From positions 31,917 through 79,196 of the forward strand of contig JAMPFB010000001.1 of assembly GCA_023664735.1 (NCBI GenBank): a stretch of 47,280 nucleotides of DNA. The letters run 5' to 3'. Under the pieces are notes generated by a model. It had not been told where the DNA came from and searched no databases. It saw only the letters and a program-made list of their open reading frames with translations. Below are positions 1-7,051 of this stretch, piece by piece. The stretch's first letter is position 1, and each line of letters starts with the position of its first letter. A program made the position numbers and the translations under genes. The DNA comes from Robinsoniella sp. (GTDB lineage: Bacteria; Bacillota; Clostridia; Lachnospirales; Lachnospiraceae).

Positions 1-139
1 TTTTGATGGCGCTTTTCCTTAACGGCCTTTTCGTAGCTTAGGGGAAAATTGCCATCAAAAACAGAGAAGTCAATCCACTCTCATCCCTCTGTTGCGTCCG
101 TTTAGCCACTACCTTCAAAAAAATAGGCTGAACTGTTAC
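1..139 (+). repeat. Structured repeat copy A, internally deleted, cut by window start
   Basis: This is the right half of a hairpin-I element. It begins inside the 5' arm (TTTTGATGGCGC) and runs through the 3' arm, the GCGTCCGTTTAGCCAC flank and the terminus GGCTGAACTGTTAC. Compared with the full copies it lacks about 110 bp between two GCCAT direct repeats, so the central branched part is gone and the arms close on a short loop. The remaining sequence still pairs (TTTTGATGGC with GCCATCAAAA). The rest of the copy lies outside the window. Confidence 0.85.
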
Positions 140-178
140 AACATGTTACATAAAATTTATTATACGCACTTAAATGAA

Positions 179-207
179 TGGAATATTTTTACCAGCTATG
201 GTAAAAT
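179..207 (+). promoter_or_regulatory. Possible extended -10 promoter for the beta-CASP gene
   Basis: TG-G-TAAAAT at 199-207 forms an extended -10, with only a weak -35 (TGGAAT at 179-184) 17 bp upstream. It lies downstream of repeat copy A and about 28 bp ahead of the start codon at 235. No better candidate was seen in the gap. Confidence 0.4.
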
Positions 208-234
208 GAAATATATGCAAATTGGAGGGATACT

Positions 235-1833
235 ATGAAGCTTACTTTTATTGGTGCTGACCATGAGGTGACGGGAAGCTGTCATTATCTGGATGCCTGT
301 GGCAAGCACATTTTAGTGGATTTTGGAATGGAACAGGGAATCAACGTATTTGAAAATGTTCCGCTGCCGGTGGATGAGGCACAGATTGACTATGTGCTTC
401 TGACCCATGCCCATGTGGATCATTCGGGAATGCTTCCGCTCTTGTATGCAAGAGGCTTTCGAGGGCAGATATTTATGACGGATGCGACGGCTGATTTGTG
501 TAGCATTATGTTAAGGGACTGTGCCCATATACAGATGCAGGAGGCAGAATGGAAAAACAGGAAGGCAAAACGTCATGCAGACGTAGGCGTGATAGAGCCT
601 GTATATACTATGGAAGATGCAGATGGGATTATTAAGCGGATTGTTCCCTGCCATTATGATAACATCGTTGAATTATGTCCGGGAATCAAAGTCAGGTTTA
701 CGGATATCGGACATTTGCTTGGCTCTTCCAGCATAGAAGTATGGCTTTCGGAAAATGGAATTGAAAAGAAGCTGGTATTTTCAGGTGATATTGGCAATTA
801 TGGACAGCCGTTGATAAAAGATCCAAAGAGGACAGAGGAAGCAGATTATGTCATAATGGAATCAACCTATGGCGACAGGCTCCATAGCGAGAGAAGACCG
901 GATTATGTGGCGGAATTTACCCAGATTTTAAAGGAAACCTTTGACAGAGGCGGTAATGTGGTGATTCCTTCCTTTGCTGTTGGAAGGACGCAGGAAATGC
1001 TTTATTTTCTTAGGAAAATCAAGGCAGAAGGCATGGTAGAAGGGTATCCCGATTTTCCGGTATATGTGGATAGTCCCTTGGCTGTGGAGGCTACTGGGAT
1101 TTTTCAAAAGAATATATACAACTGCTTTGATGAAGAGGCTATGGAGCTTGTAAAGCAGGGGATCAACCCAATCAGCTTTCCGGGACTGCGCCTTACTATT
1201 ACAAGTGATGAATCCAAGGCAATTAACTTTGATGACACGCCAAAGGTTATCATATCGGCATCCGGTATGTGTGAAGCCGGAAGAATCCGCCACCACTTAA
1301 AGCACAATTTATGGAGACCGGAATGTACCATATTGTTTGTGGGTTATCAGGCAGTAGGTACTTTGGGACGGATGCTGAATGATGGAGTGGATCAGGTAAA
1401 ATTATTTGGCGAGCCCATTGGAGTGAAAGCGCAAATCAGGAGGCTGGAGGGCATGTCCGGCCATGCGGACAAAAATGGACTGTTAGACTGGATAAAAGGA
1501 TTTAAAGAAAAACCGGAACGGGTATTTGTGGTTCATGGTGAGGACAGTGTATGTACGGCATTTACGGAGTGTCTGGAAAAGGAACATGGCTTTTCCGCTT
1601 ATGCCCCCTATAGCGGCACAAGAGTGAACCTTTTGGACAATACGATAGAATATGCTGCTTCTCCTGTACGAATCAAAAAGAAAGCAGGTCATATTTCCGA
1701 TGTATTTGCAAGGCTGGTGGCTGCAGGACAAAGGCTTATTGCAGTTATTGGGCGAAATGAAAGCAGTACCAATAAGGATTTGGCAAAATTTGCGGATCAA
1801 ATCAATTCCCTTTGTGATAAGTGGGATAAATAA
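235..1833 (+). CDS. Metallo-beta-lactamase / beta-CASP family RNA-processing exonuclease
   Basis: The 532-residue protein has the Zn-binding motif HAHVDHSG near residue 58 and later conserved His/Asp positions (SGDIGNYG, GHADKNG). Its beta-CASP insert contains PSFAVGRTQE, the motif SASGMCEAGRIRHHL and a GYQAVGTLG stretch. This order is typical of YSH1/CPSF-like RNA exonucleases in bacteria and archaea, and the length fits that family. It probably acts on RNA in the cytoplasm; the substrate is unknown. The start at 235 has a strong GGAGGG site five to six bases upstream. thyA follows after 43 bp and dfrA after that, so the three may share a transcript, although the functional link to dTMP synthesis is not obvious. 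Distinction from bacterial RNase J is based on the beta-CASP motifs and is reasonably secure. Confidence 0.9.
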   Translation: MKLTFIGADHEVTGSCHYLDACGKHILVDFGMEQGINVFENVPLPVDEAQIDYVLLTHAHVDHSGMLPLLYARGFRGQIFMTDATADLCSIMLRDCAHIQMQEAEWKNRKAKRHADVGVIEPVYTMEDADGIIKRIVPCHYDNIVELCPGIKVRFTDIGHLLGSSSIEVWLSENGIEKKLVFSGDIGNYGQPLIKDPKRTEEADYVIMESTYGDRLHSERRPDYVAEFTQILKETFDRGGNVVIPSFAVGRTQEMLYFLRKIKAEGMVEGYPDFPVYVDSPLAVEATGIFQKNIYNCFDEEAMELVKQGINPISFPGLRLTITSDESKAINFDDTPKVIISASGMCEAGRIRHHLKHNLWRPECTILFVGYQAVGTLGRMLNDGVDQVKLFGEPIGVKAQIRRLEGMSGHADKNGLLDWIKGFKEKPERVFVVHGEDSVCTAFTECLEKEHGFSAYAPYSGTRVNLLDNTIEYAASPVRIKKKAGHISDVFARLVAAGQRLIAVIGRNESSTNKDLAKFADQINSLCDKWDK

Positions 1834-1876
1834 TAGAAAAGATGAAATAAAAGAAAAAGTAAGAAAGAGGTAGGGC

Positions 1877-2725
1877 ATGAGCGTTGCAGATGACATATTT
1901 ATCAGGATGTGCAGGGACATTTTGGAAAACGGCACAAGCACCGAAGGAGAAAAGGTACGTCCTAAGTGGGAGGATGGAACACCTGCGTACACCATAAAAA
2001 GGTTTGGGGTAGTGAACCGTTATGACCTTAGAAAAGAATTTCCCATTTTGACACTTCGGAAGACAGCGCTAAAAAGCGCTACAGATGAAATGCTTTGGAT
2101 TTGGCAGCAAAAGTCCAATAATATCCATGACCTGCACAGCCATATATGGGATGAGTGGGCAGATGAGGATGGTTCTATCGGAAAGGCATATGGTTACCAG
2201 ATGTCCATAAAGCACCAGTATAAGGAAGGCATGATGGATCAGGTGGACAGGGTTCTCTATGATTTAAAGAATAACCCCTTCAGCCGGCGGATTATGACCA
2301 ATATTTATGTGCATCAGGATTTGCATGAAATGAACCTATATCCATGCGCTTATAGTATGACCTTTAATGTGACTCAGAGAAAGGGTGAGGGAAAGCTTAC
2401 CTTGAATGCTATTTTGAACCAGCGTTCTCAGGATGTGTTAGCAGCAAATAACTGGAATGTGGTGCAATATGCTGTTTTGATTCATATGCTGGCACAGGTA
2501 TGCGGCATGAATGTAGGGGAATTTGTCCATGTGATTGCAGATGCCCATATTTATGACAGACATATCCCTATTATTGAAGAGCTGATAAAACGACCATGTT
2601 ATGATGCCCCCACTTTCTGGCTGAATCCGGATATCAAGGATTTTTACCAGTTTACAAGAAATGATGTAAAGCTGGAAAATTATATAACAGGAGAACAGAT
2701 TACGGGGATTCCCATTGCTATTTAG
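1877..2725 (+). CDS. thyA: Thymidylate synthase (ThyA type)
   Basis: The 282-residue protein methylates dUMP to dTMP using 5,10-methylene-tetrahydrofolate. The catalytic cysteine lies in LYPCAYSMTF. The dUMP-binding stretch QRSQDVLAANNWNVVQYAVL keeps the Arg, Asp and Asn of the family, and DAHIYDRH keeps the His/Tyr pair. The usual PCHxxxQF motif is replaced by PCAYSMTF, so the residue after the catalytic Cys is Ala rather than His. The protein is otherwise full length. The N terminus (about residues 1-110) contains the folate-site region including WDEWADEDGSIGKAYGYQ. dfrA starts 14 bp downstream, giving the classic pair that recycles the dihydrofolate this enzyme makes. GAGGTAGGG precedes the start codon. 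Confidence 0.95.
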   Translation: MSVADDIFIRMCRDILENGTSTEGEKVRPKWEDGTPAYTIKRFGVVNRYDLRKEFPILTLRKTALKSATDEMLWIWQQKSNNIHDLHSHIWDEWADEDGSIGKAYGYQMSIKHQYKEGMMDQVDRVLYDLKNNPFSRRIMTNIYVHQDLHEMNLYPCAYSMTFNVTQRKGEGKLTLNAILNQRSQDVLAANNWNVVQYAVLIHMLAQVCGMNVGEFVHVIADAHIYDRHIPIIEELIKRPCYDAPTFWLNPDIKDFYQFTRNDVKLENYITGEQITGIPIAI

Positions 2726-2739
2726 AAAGGGTAGAGAAA

Positions 2740-3228
2740 ATGCGTTTAATTGTAAATGTAGGAAATAACTGGGGAATCGGGCTGAAAAACAAGCTGCTTG
2801 TACGGATTCCCAACGACATGAAATTTTTTCGTTCACAGACCATTGGAAAGGTAATCGTGATGGGACGCAACACCTTGGAAAGCTTCCCGCAGGCACAGCC
2901 CCTTGCAGGGCGAAATAATATTGTCCTTACAACAGATATGGCATATAAAGTAAATGGTGCAACCGTTCTTCATTCCATGGAGGAGCTGTTTGAGGAATTA
3001 AAGAAATATAAGGAGGAAGACGTTTACGTGGTGGGCGGAGAAAGCATTTACCGCCAGCTTCTTCCATATTGCACGAAAGCTTATGTGACAAAGGTAAACC
3101 ATAGTTATGATGCAGATGCCTATTTTCCCAACTTGGACGAAGATTCGGAGTGGAAACAGATTGAAGAAAGTGAAGAGCAGACATATTTTGATTTGGAGTA
3201 TGTGTTTGCTGTTTATGAGCGGGTATGA
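2740..3228 (+). CDS. dfrA: Dihydrofolate reductase
   Basis: The 162-residue protein reduces dihydrofolate to tetrahydrofolate with NADPH. Visible family features are the N-terminal strand with NNWGIG, the substrate-binding acidic residue in IPNDMKFF, the NADPH motifs VIVMGRNTLESFP and NNIVLTT, and VYVVGGESIYRQLLP with the conserved Gly-Gly. Length is normal for bacterial DHFR. It sits 14 bp after thyA, with a GAAAGGGTAGAG leader, so the two are almost certainly cotranscribed and functionally coupled. No terminator was seen after it; the ilvE promoter begins about 50 bp downstream. Confidence 0.95.
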   Translation: MRLIVNVGNNWGIGLKNKLLVRIPNDMKFFRSQTIGKVIVMGRNTLESFPQAQPLAGRNNIVLTTDMAYKVNGATVLHSMEELFEELKKYKEEDVYVVGGESIYRQLLPYCTKAYVTKVNHSYDADAYFPNLDEDSEWKQIEESEEQTYFDLEYVFAVYERV

Positions 3229-3277
3229 AAATGAAAGGCCAAGTGTTATACAAAAACAATTTCTTCCTTCATCAAAG

Positions 3278-3306
3278 TTGAAATACAATACAAACAGTGT
3301 TATAAT
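3278..3306 (+). promoter_or_regulatory. Sigma-A type promoter of ilvE
   Basis: TTGAAA at 3278-3283 and a perfect TATAAT at 3301-3306 are separated by 17 bp. The leader to the start codon at 3360 is short (about 45 nt), with no room for a T-box or long attenuator. Confidence 0.8.
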
Positions 3307-3359
3307 ACAGTGCAATGGGGCAGGGACAGGCTGCTAACTTAAATAGAGGAGTGACAAGT

Positions 3360-4385
3360 ATGGAAAAGAAAAATATCGATTGGGAAAATCTTGGTTTTAG
3401 CTACATAGAAACGGAAAAAAGATATGTTTCCAATTACAAAGACGGCGCATGGGATGAAGGGGCGCTTACAGAGGATGCCAACGTGGTCATCAGTGAGTGT
3501 GCAGGCGTATTGCAATATGCACAGACTATTTTTGAGGGAATGAAAGCCTATACAACGGAAAAAGGACAGATTGTCATCTTCCGTCCGGATTTGAATGCAA
3601 AACGTATGAGCGATTCTGCTAAAAGACTGGAAATGCCTGTATTTCCGGAAGAACGCTTTGTGGATGCAGTAGTAAAAGTAGTGGAAGCCAATAAAGCGTA
3701 TGTTCCTCCTTATGGTTCGGGAGCTACCTTATACCTTCGTCCATATATGTTTGGAAGCAATGCGGTAATTGGCGTAAAGCCTGCTGATGAATATCAGTTC
3801 AGAGTGTTTGCTACACCGGTAGGACCTTATTTTAAAGGTGGCATAAAGCCGCTTACTATTTGCGTAAGCGATTTTGACCGGGCTGCTCCTTGTGGAACCG
3901 GAAATATAAAAGCAGGGCTGAACTATGCAATGAGCCTCCATGCCATTGTATCAGCACATAAAAATGGATTTGATGAGAATATGTATCTGGATGCAGCTAC
4001 CCGCACTAAGGTAGAGGAAACAGGAGGAGCTAATTTCCTGTTCGTTACAAAGGATGGCAAGGTAGTGACTCCAAAATCCAACAGCATCCTTCCGTCTATT
4101 ACAAGACGGTCTTTAATGACGGTTGCAAAGGATTATCTGGGTCTGGAAGTGGAAGAACGTGAGGTTTATGCAGATGAATTAAAGGATTTTGCAGAATGCG
4201 GGCTTTGCGGTACGGCAGCGGTTATTTCACCGGTTGGAAAAGTGGTAGACCATGGAAAAGAAATTTGTTTCCCAAGCGGGATGGAGCAGATGGGGGAAAT
4301 TACCAAGAAGTTATATGATACGCTGACAGGTATCCAGATGGGGCGGATAGAAGCGCCGGAAGGCTGGATTAAAGTGGTGGAATGA
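3360..4385 (+). CDS. ilvE: Branched-chain-amino-acid aminotransferase
   Basis: This is a PLP fold-type IV aminotransferase that interconverts Leu, Ile and Val with their 2-oxo acids. The 341-residue product starts at the ATG at 3360, which follows an AGAGGAG site. A longer frame from 3315 has no ribosome site and would overlap the promoter start region. The PLP lysine is in GTGNIKAGLNYAMSL. Other family markers are the SYIETEKRYVSNYKDGAWDEG N terminus, QYAQTIFEGMKAY, YLRPYMFGS and EVEEREVYADELKDF, followed by CGTAAVISPV. Length and motif order match the bacterial and mitochondrial BCAT class. It stands alone with its own promoter and is followed by a strong hairpin. Confidence 0.93.
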   Translation: MEKKNIDWENLGFSYIETEKRYVSNYKDGAWDEGALTEDANVVISECAGVLQYAQTIFEGMKAYTTEKGQIVIFRPDLNAKRMSDSAKRLEMPVFPEERFVDAVVKVVEANKAYVPPYGSGATLYLRPYMFGSNAVIGVKPADEYQFRVFATPVGPYFKGGIKPLTICVSDFDRAAPCGTGNIKAGLNYAMSLHAIVSAHKNGFDENMYLDAATRTKVEETGGANFLFVTKDGKVVTPKSNSILPSITRRSLMTVAKDYLGLEVEEREVYADELKDFAECGLCGTAAVISPVGKVVDHGKEICFPSGMEQMGEITKKLYDTLTGIQMGRIEAPEGWIKVVE

Positions 4386-4406
4386 AATAGAGTGGATTAA
4401 ACGGAC

Positions 4407-4449
4407 GCAGCAGAGAGATGAGAGTGGATTCCATCTCTCTGCTGCTGTT
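4407..4449 (+). terminator. Perfect 14-bp hairpin after ilvE; miniaturised hairpin-I element
   Basis: GCAGCAGAGAGATG (4407-4420) pairs perfectly with CATCTCTCTGCTGC (4432-4445), followed by TGTTTTG. It can serve as the ilvE terminator. Its flanks (TTAAACGGAC before, TGTTTTGTCTCAGGC after) match the outside of hairpin I in copy C, so it looks like a hairpin-I copy whose interior has been deleted, leaving only the outer stem. Confidence 0.75.
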
Positions 4450-4475
4450 TTGTCTCAGGCTATACCTGAAAAAAG

Positions 4476-4994
4476 GTAACAGCTCAGCCAGCTCTGCGCC
4501 TATGCTCTGCCCTCTCCCACTGTGTATCGGTAAGCTCTATGTATGGAAACTCATATATATATTATCCCATGTATGTATATCCATATACATGAGAAAGCCC
4601 TATATATAATTCTTAGTCCTATATATGCCTATGCATAAAAGCAAAATCAATCTGTTTTGAGATAATGTCAGAGACACTCTAAAAATAAACAAACTCTTTT
4701 CTAGTACAGCCTGCCACAAAACAGCAACAGAGGGATGAGAGTGGAGTGGCTTTCTTGTTTTTGATGGCGCTTTTCCTTAACAGTCTTTCCGGTATCTAGG
4801 GGAAAATTGCCATGGACGGCAATTTTAGTCATATCGCGCCATGGAGGGCGCTATATGACGACCCGTCCGGTCTCCAAAACCTCCCAAGGCTGTTTAGGAA
4901 AAGCGCCATCAAAAACACGAAAAGCCACTCCGCTCTCATCCCTCTGTTGCGTCCGTTTAGTCACTACCTTCAAAAAAACAGGCTGAACTGTTAC
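4476..4994 (+). repeat. Composite structured repeat copy B
   Basis: Left terminus is GTAACAGCTCAGCC at 4476-4489, followed by a truncated stub of hairpin III/II, the AT-rich linker (about 4530-4723), a full hairpin I (4724-4950), and the flank and terminus GGCTGAACTGTTAC ending at 4994. Hairpin I is 227 bp. An outer stem of about 70 bp closes on two smaller stem-loops, AAAATTGCC/GGCAATTTT and GCGCC/GGGCGC, both with ATGGA loops. An open frame from 4812 lies wholly in this palindrome and is not taken as a gene. With the ilvE hairpin this accounts for the whole 4386-5023 gap. Confidence 0.85.
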
Positions 4995-5023
4995 AATTTT
5001 TTTAAATTTTTTTCAAAACCCCC

Positions 5024-5051
5024 TTGACATTTTTCAAAAAATGCGTATTAT
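5024..5051 (+). promoter_or_regulatory. Promoter of the GntR/ABC operon
   Basis: Perfect TTGACA at 5024-5029 and TATTAT at 5046-5051 are separated by 16 bp. The -35 begins 30 bp after the last base of repeat copy B (29 bp between them). The -10 overlaps the left arm of the operator palindrome. Confidence 0.85.
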
Positions 5052-5078
5052 TGTATTAAGCGATTGATACAATAATAC
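5045..5078. promoter_or_regulatory. Perfect inverted repeat, probable GntR operator
   Basis: GTATTATTGTAT (5045-5056) and ATACAATAATAC (5067-5078) are exact inverse complements around a 10-bp spacer. The site covers the -10 and the transcription start of the regulator's own operon, the layout expected for autorepression by a YtrA-type GntR dimer. Binding is inferred from position. Confidence 0.8.
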
Positions 5079-5094
5079 AGAAAGGAGAAATTTT

Positions 5095-5451
5095 ATGGCA
5101 TGGAATTTGGAAAATGACAGACCTATTTATACGCAAATTGTGGAAAAGATTCAGTTTCAAATCGTATCCGGCATGTATAAGGCAGGAGATAAGCTGCCAA
5201 GTGTAAGAGAGCTTGCTGCAATTGCAGGGGTAAATCCCAATACTATGCAGAAAGCATTTGGTGAGCTGGAAAGAAGCGGTTTGATTGTAACACAAAGGAC
5301 AAGCGGAAGAATTGTAACGGAGAATGAGGAAATGATAGACGTAATAAAAAAAGAGATGGCAAAAGAACAGATTGAACGGTTTTTAGAGAAAATGAGAGAA
5401 TTAGGCTTTGAGAAAAAAGAAATATTAGAATTTTTAGAGAACAATCAATAG
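5095..5451 (+). CDS. GntR-family transcriptional regulator, YtrA-like
   Basis: The 118-residue protein has the GntR winged helix-turn-helix at about residues 8-75. Its recognition region is KLPSVRELAAIAGVNPNTMQ, followed by the wing around GLIVTQRTSGRIV. The remaining 40 or so residues form a short helical, charged tail (KKEMAKEQIERFLEKMRELGF) typical of the YtrA subfamily, which has no large effector domain. The start has an AAAGGAG site. It is the first gene of an operon with an ABC ATPase (starting 11 bp later) and a membrane protein, as in B. subtilis ytr loci that respond to cell-envelope antibiotics. It probably represses its own operon through the palindrome at 5045-5078. The inducing signal cannot be read from sequence. 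Confidence 0.9.
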   Translation: MAWNLENDRPIYTQIVEKIQFQIVSGMYKAGDKLPSVRELAAIAGVNPNTMQKAFGELERSGLIVTQRTSGRIVTENEEMIDVIKKEMAKEQIERFLEKMRELGFEKKEILEFLENNQ

Positions 5452-5462
5452 GAGGGATGAAG

Positions 5463-6164
5463 ATGAGCTCGTTAGTGGAATGTAGAAATGTGACAAAATG
5501 CTACGTGAATGGAAGACCGGCAGTTTATAATTTAAATCTTACTTTGGAAAAAGGGCATATTATTGGATTGCTTGGACCTAACGGAAGTGGAAAGACTACC
5601 TTGATTAAGATGATGAATGGACTGCTAAAGCCTACCAACGGAGAGGTACTGATAAATGGGATTCTTCCGGGACCGGAAACAAAGGCAAGGATATCCTATT
5701 TGCCTGAAAGGACATATTTAGAGGCCCAGAGAACAGTAAAAGATATTGTAGAGTTTTTTGGGGATTTTTATGAGGACTTTAGAAAGGACAGGGCATATGC
5801 CATGCTAGAGGCTCTTCATATAGAGTCAGGGGCAAGGTTAAAGAATCTGTCCAAAGGTACAAAGGAAAAGGTACAGCTTATACTGGTAATGAGTCGGGAT
5901 GCGGAGCTTTATATTTTGGATGAGCCCATTGCAGGCGTGGATCCTGCGGCTAGAGACTATATTTTAAGGACCATTATTGCAAACTTTAATCCGCAAGCAA
6001 CCCTGCTGATTTGTACCCACCTGATTTCCGATATTGAGAACATTTTGGACGAAGTGGTATTTATCAGGGATGGGCAGATTACGTTAAAGACGACTGTGGA
6101 AAATATCAGGGAGCAGCAAGGGAAAAGTGTGGATCAGTATTTCAGGGAGGTGTTTGCATGTTAA
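5463..6164 (+). CDS. ABC transporter ATP-binding protein
   Basis: The 233-residue nucleotide-binding subunit has Walker A GPNGSGKTT near residue 40, signature LSKGTKEK, Walker B LYILDEPIAGVDPAARD and switch His in CTHLISD. The ATG at 5463 is preferred over one at 5457, because GGAGGG at 5452-5456 directly abuts the earlier one and is correctly spaced for the later one. The permease start overlaps its stop codon, so the two are translationally coupled. Partner genes and the YtrA-type regulator point to an envelope-stress or drug-related exporter; the substrate is unknown. Confidence 0.9.
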   Translation: MSSLVECRNVTKCYVNGRPAVYNLNLTLEKGHIIGLLGPNGSGKTTLIKMMNGLLKPTNGEVLINGILPGPETKARISYLPERTYLEAQRTVKDIVEFFGDFYEDFRKDRAYAMLEALHIESGARLKNLSKGTKEKVQLILVMSRDAELYILDEPIAGVDPAARDYILRTIIANFNPQATLLICTHLISDIENILDEVVFIRDGQITLKTTVENIREQQGKSVDQYFREVFAC

Positions 6165-6973
6165 AAAAATTATTCGCACATGAATGGAAGGACAGCTGGA
6201 AGCTGGTAACCTTATTTAATGTAATTGTTGTGGTATTTACTATAATCGGTATATTTGCCCTTTCCAATGGGAACTGGATTCAGGCAGTGGAGAAAAATTC
6301 ATGGTATGCCAGCATCTATGTAAGCTATTTTCTGTTATATTATTTTGCCATACTTGCATTGGGATTTGCTACTACCCTTTATTTCTTAATGCGGTTTTAC
6401 AAGAATCTTTATACGGATCAGGGATATTTGATGCATACCCTTCCGGTTACGTCCCATCAGTTGATTGTGTCTAAGGCATTTGTTATGTATATCTGGCAGG
6501 TGATTAGCGGCTGTGTGATGATTGTGTCCATTTTGCTACTGGTTAACAGCTTGGTGCTGGGAGCAGGAGAAGAGAATATATTTAAGTTAGTCGCTTCACT
6601 GGATTTTTCCGATTTGAATGTGACATTTTTGGATGTGCTTTGCGGTCTTGCAATACTGCTTATTTTAATTGGAGCTCAGATTTTCTCCATTATGTTCGGA
6701 TATCTGGCAATTAGCTTAGGGCAGTTATCCAAAAATCATAAAATAATCGCATCCATTGGCATATATGTAGGAATGCAGACAGCATTGCAGATGCTTCTCA
6801 ATATGATTCAGCTTGGATTTAATCTGGCGGTTGTTAATGTAGATCTCTATGATGTATCGGAAAGCTTAGTATTTGCCATATTGCTTTTGGTTGCCATTAT
6901 TATTTTTGCGGCAGATGCCGGAATGTATATGGGAAGCAACCATATTATGAAGAACAAATTGAATTTAGAGTAA
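6158..6973 (+). CDS. ABC transporter membrane permease
   Basis: The 271-residue protein has about six hydrophobic segments, including LVTLFNVIVVVFTIIGIFAL, YFLLYYFAILALGFATTLYF, VISGCVMIVSILLLVNSLV, VLCGLAILLILIGAQIFSIM and VFAILLLVAIIIFAADAGMY. A cytoplasmic loop contains YKNLYTDQGYLMHTLPVTSHQLIVSK, a stretch common in bacterial ABC-2-like permeases paired with YtrA operons. The start codon overlaps the end of the ATPase gene by 7 bp, so it is the cognate transmembrane subunit. A strong terminator follows at 7009-7049. Confidence 0.85.
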   Translation: MLKKLFAHEWKDSWKLVTLFNVIVVVFTIIGIFALSNGNWIQAVEKNSWYASIYVSYFLLYYFAILALGFATTLYFLMRFYKNLYTDQGYLMHTLPVTSHQLIVSKAFVMYIWQVISGCVMIVSILLLVNSLVLGAGEENIFKLVASLDFSDLNVTFLDVLCGLAILLILIGAQIFSIMFGYLAISLGQLSKNHKIIASIGIYVGMQTALQMLLNMIQLGFNLAVVNVDLYDVSESLVFAILLLVAIIIFAADAGMYMGSNHIMKNKLNLE

Positions 6974-7008
6974 GCTGTGGCTTTCAGAACGAAAGCATTC
7001 ACCCATAG

Positions 7009-7049
7009 AAAAACCTTTGCATAGAATAAAGAAAAATGCAAAGGTTTTT
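7009..7049 (+). terminator. Rho-independent terminator of the GntR/ABC operon
   Basis: AAAAACCTTTGCAT (7009-7022) pairs with ATGCAAAGGTTTTT (7036-7049) and the T run is part of the stem end. The next gene's most upstream ATG is only 3 bp beyond, which is unusually tight. Confidence 0.9.
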
Positions 7050-7051
7050 TT

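Noticed and set aside
3240-3278. GTGTTAT at a similar distance before the ilvE -35 as another repeat end
   Set aside because: The match is only a few bases and no other part of the element is present, so it was not counted in the spacing rule.
4476-4994. Repeats considered as insertion sequences with a transposase
   Set aside because: No copy holds a frame resembling a transposase; any mobility would have to be supplied in trans.
4812-5027. Open frame starting MDGNFSHIAPWRALYDDPSG, repeated in other hairpin I copies
   Set aside because: It lies inside the palindromic element, has no ribosome site, and its tail changes with each copy. Its conservation follows from the hairpin itself.
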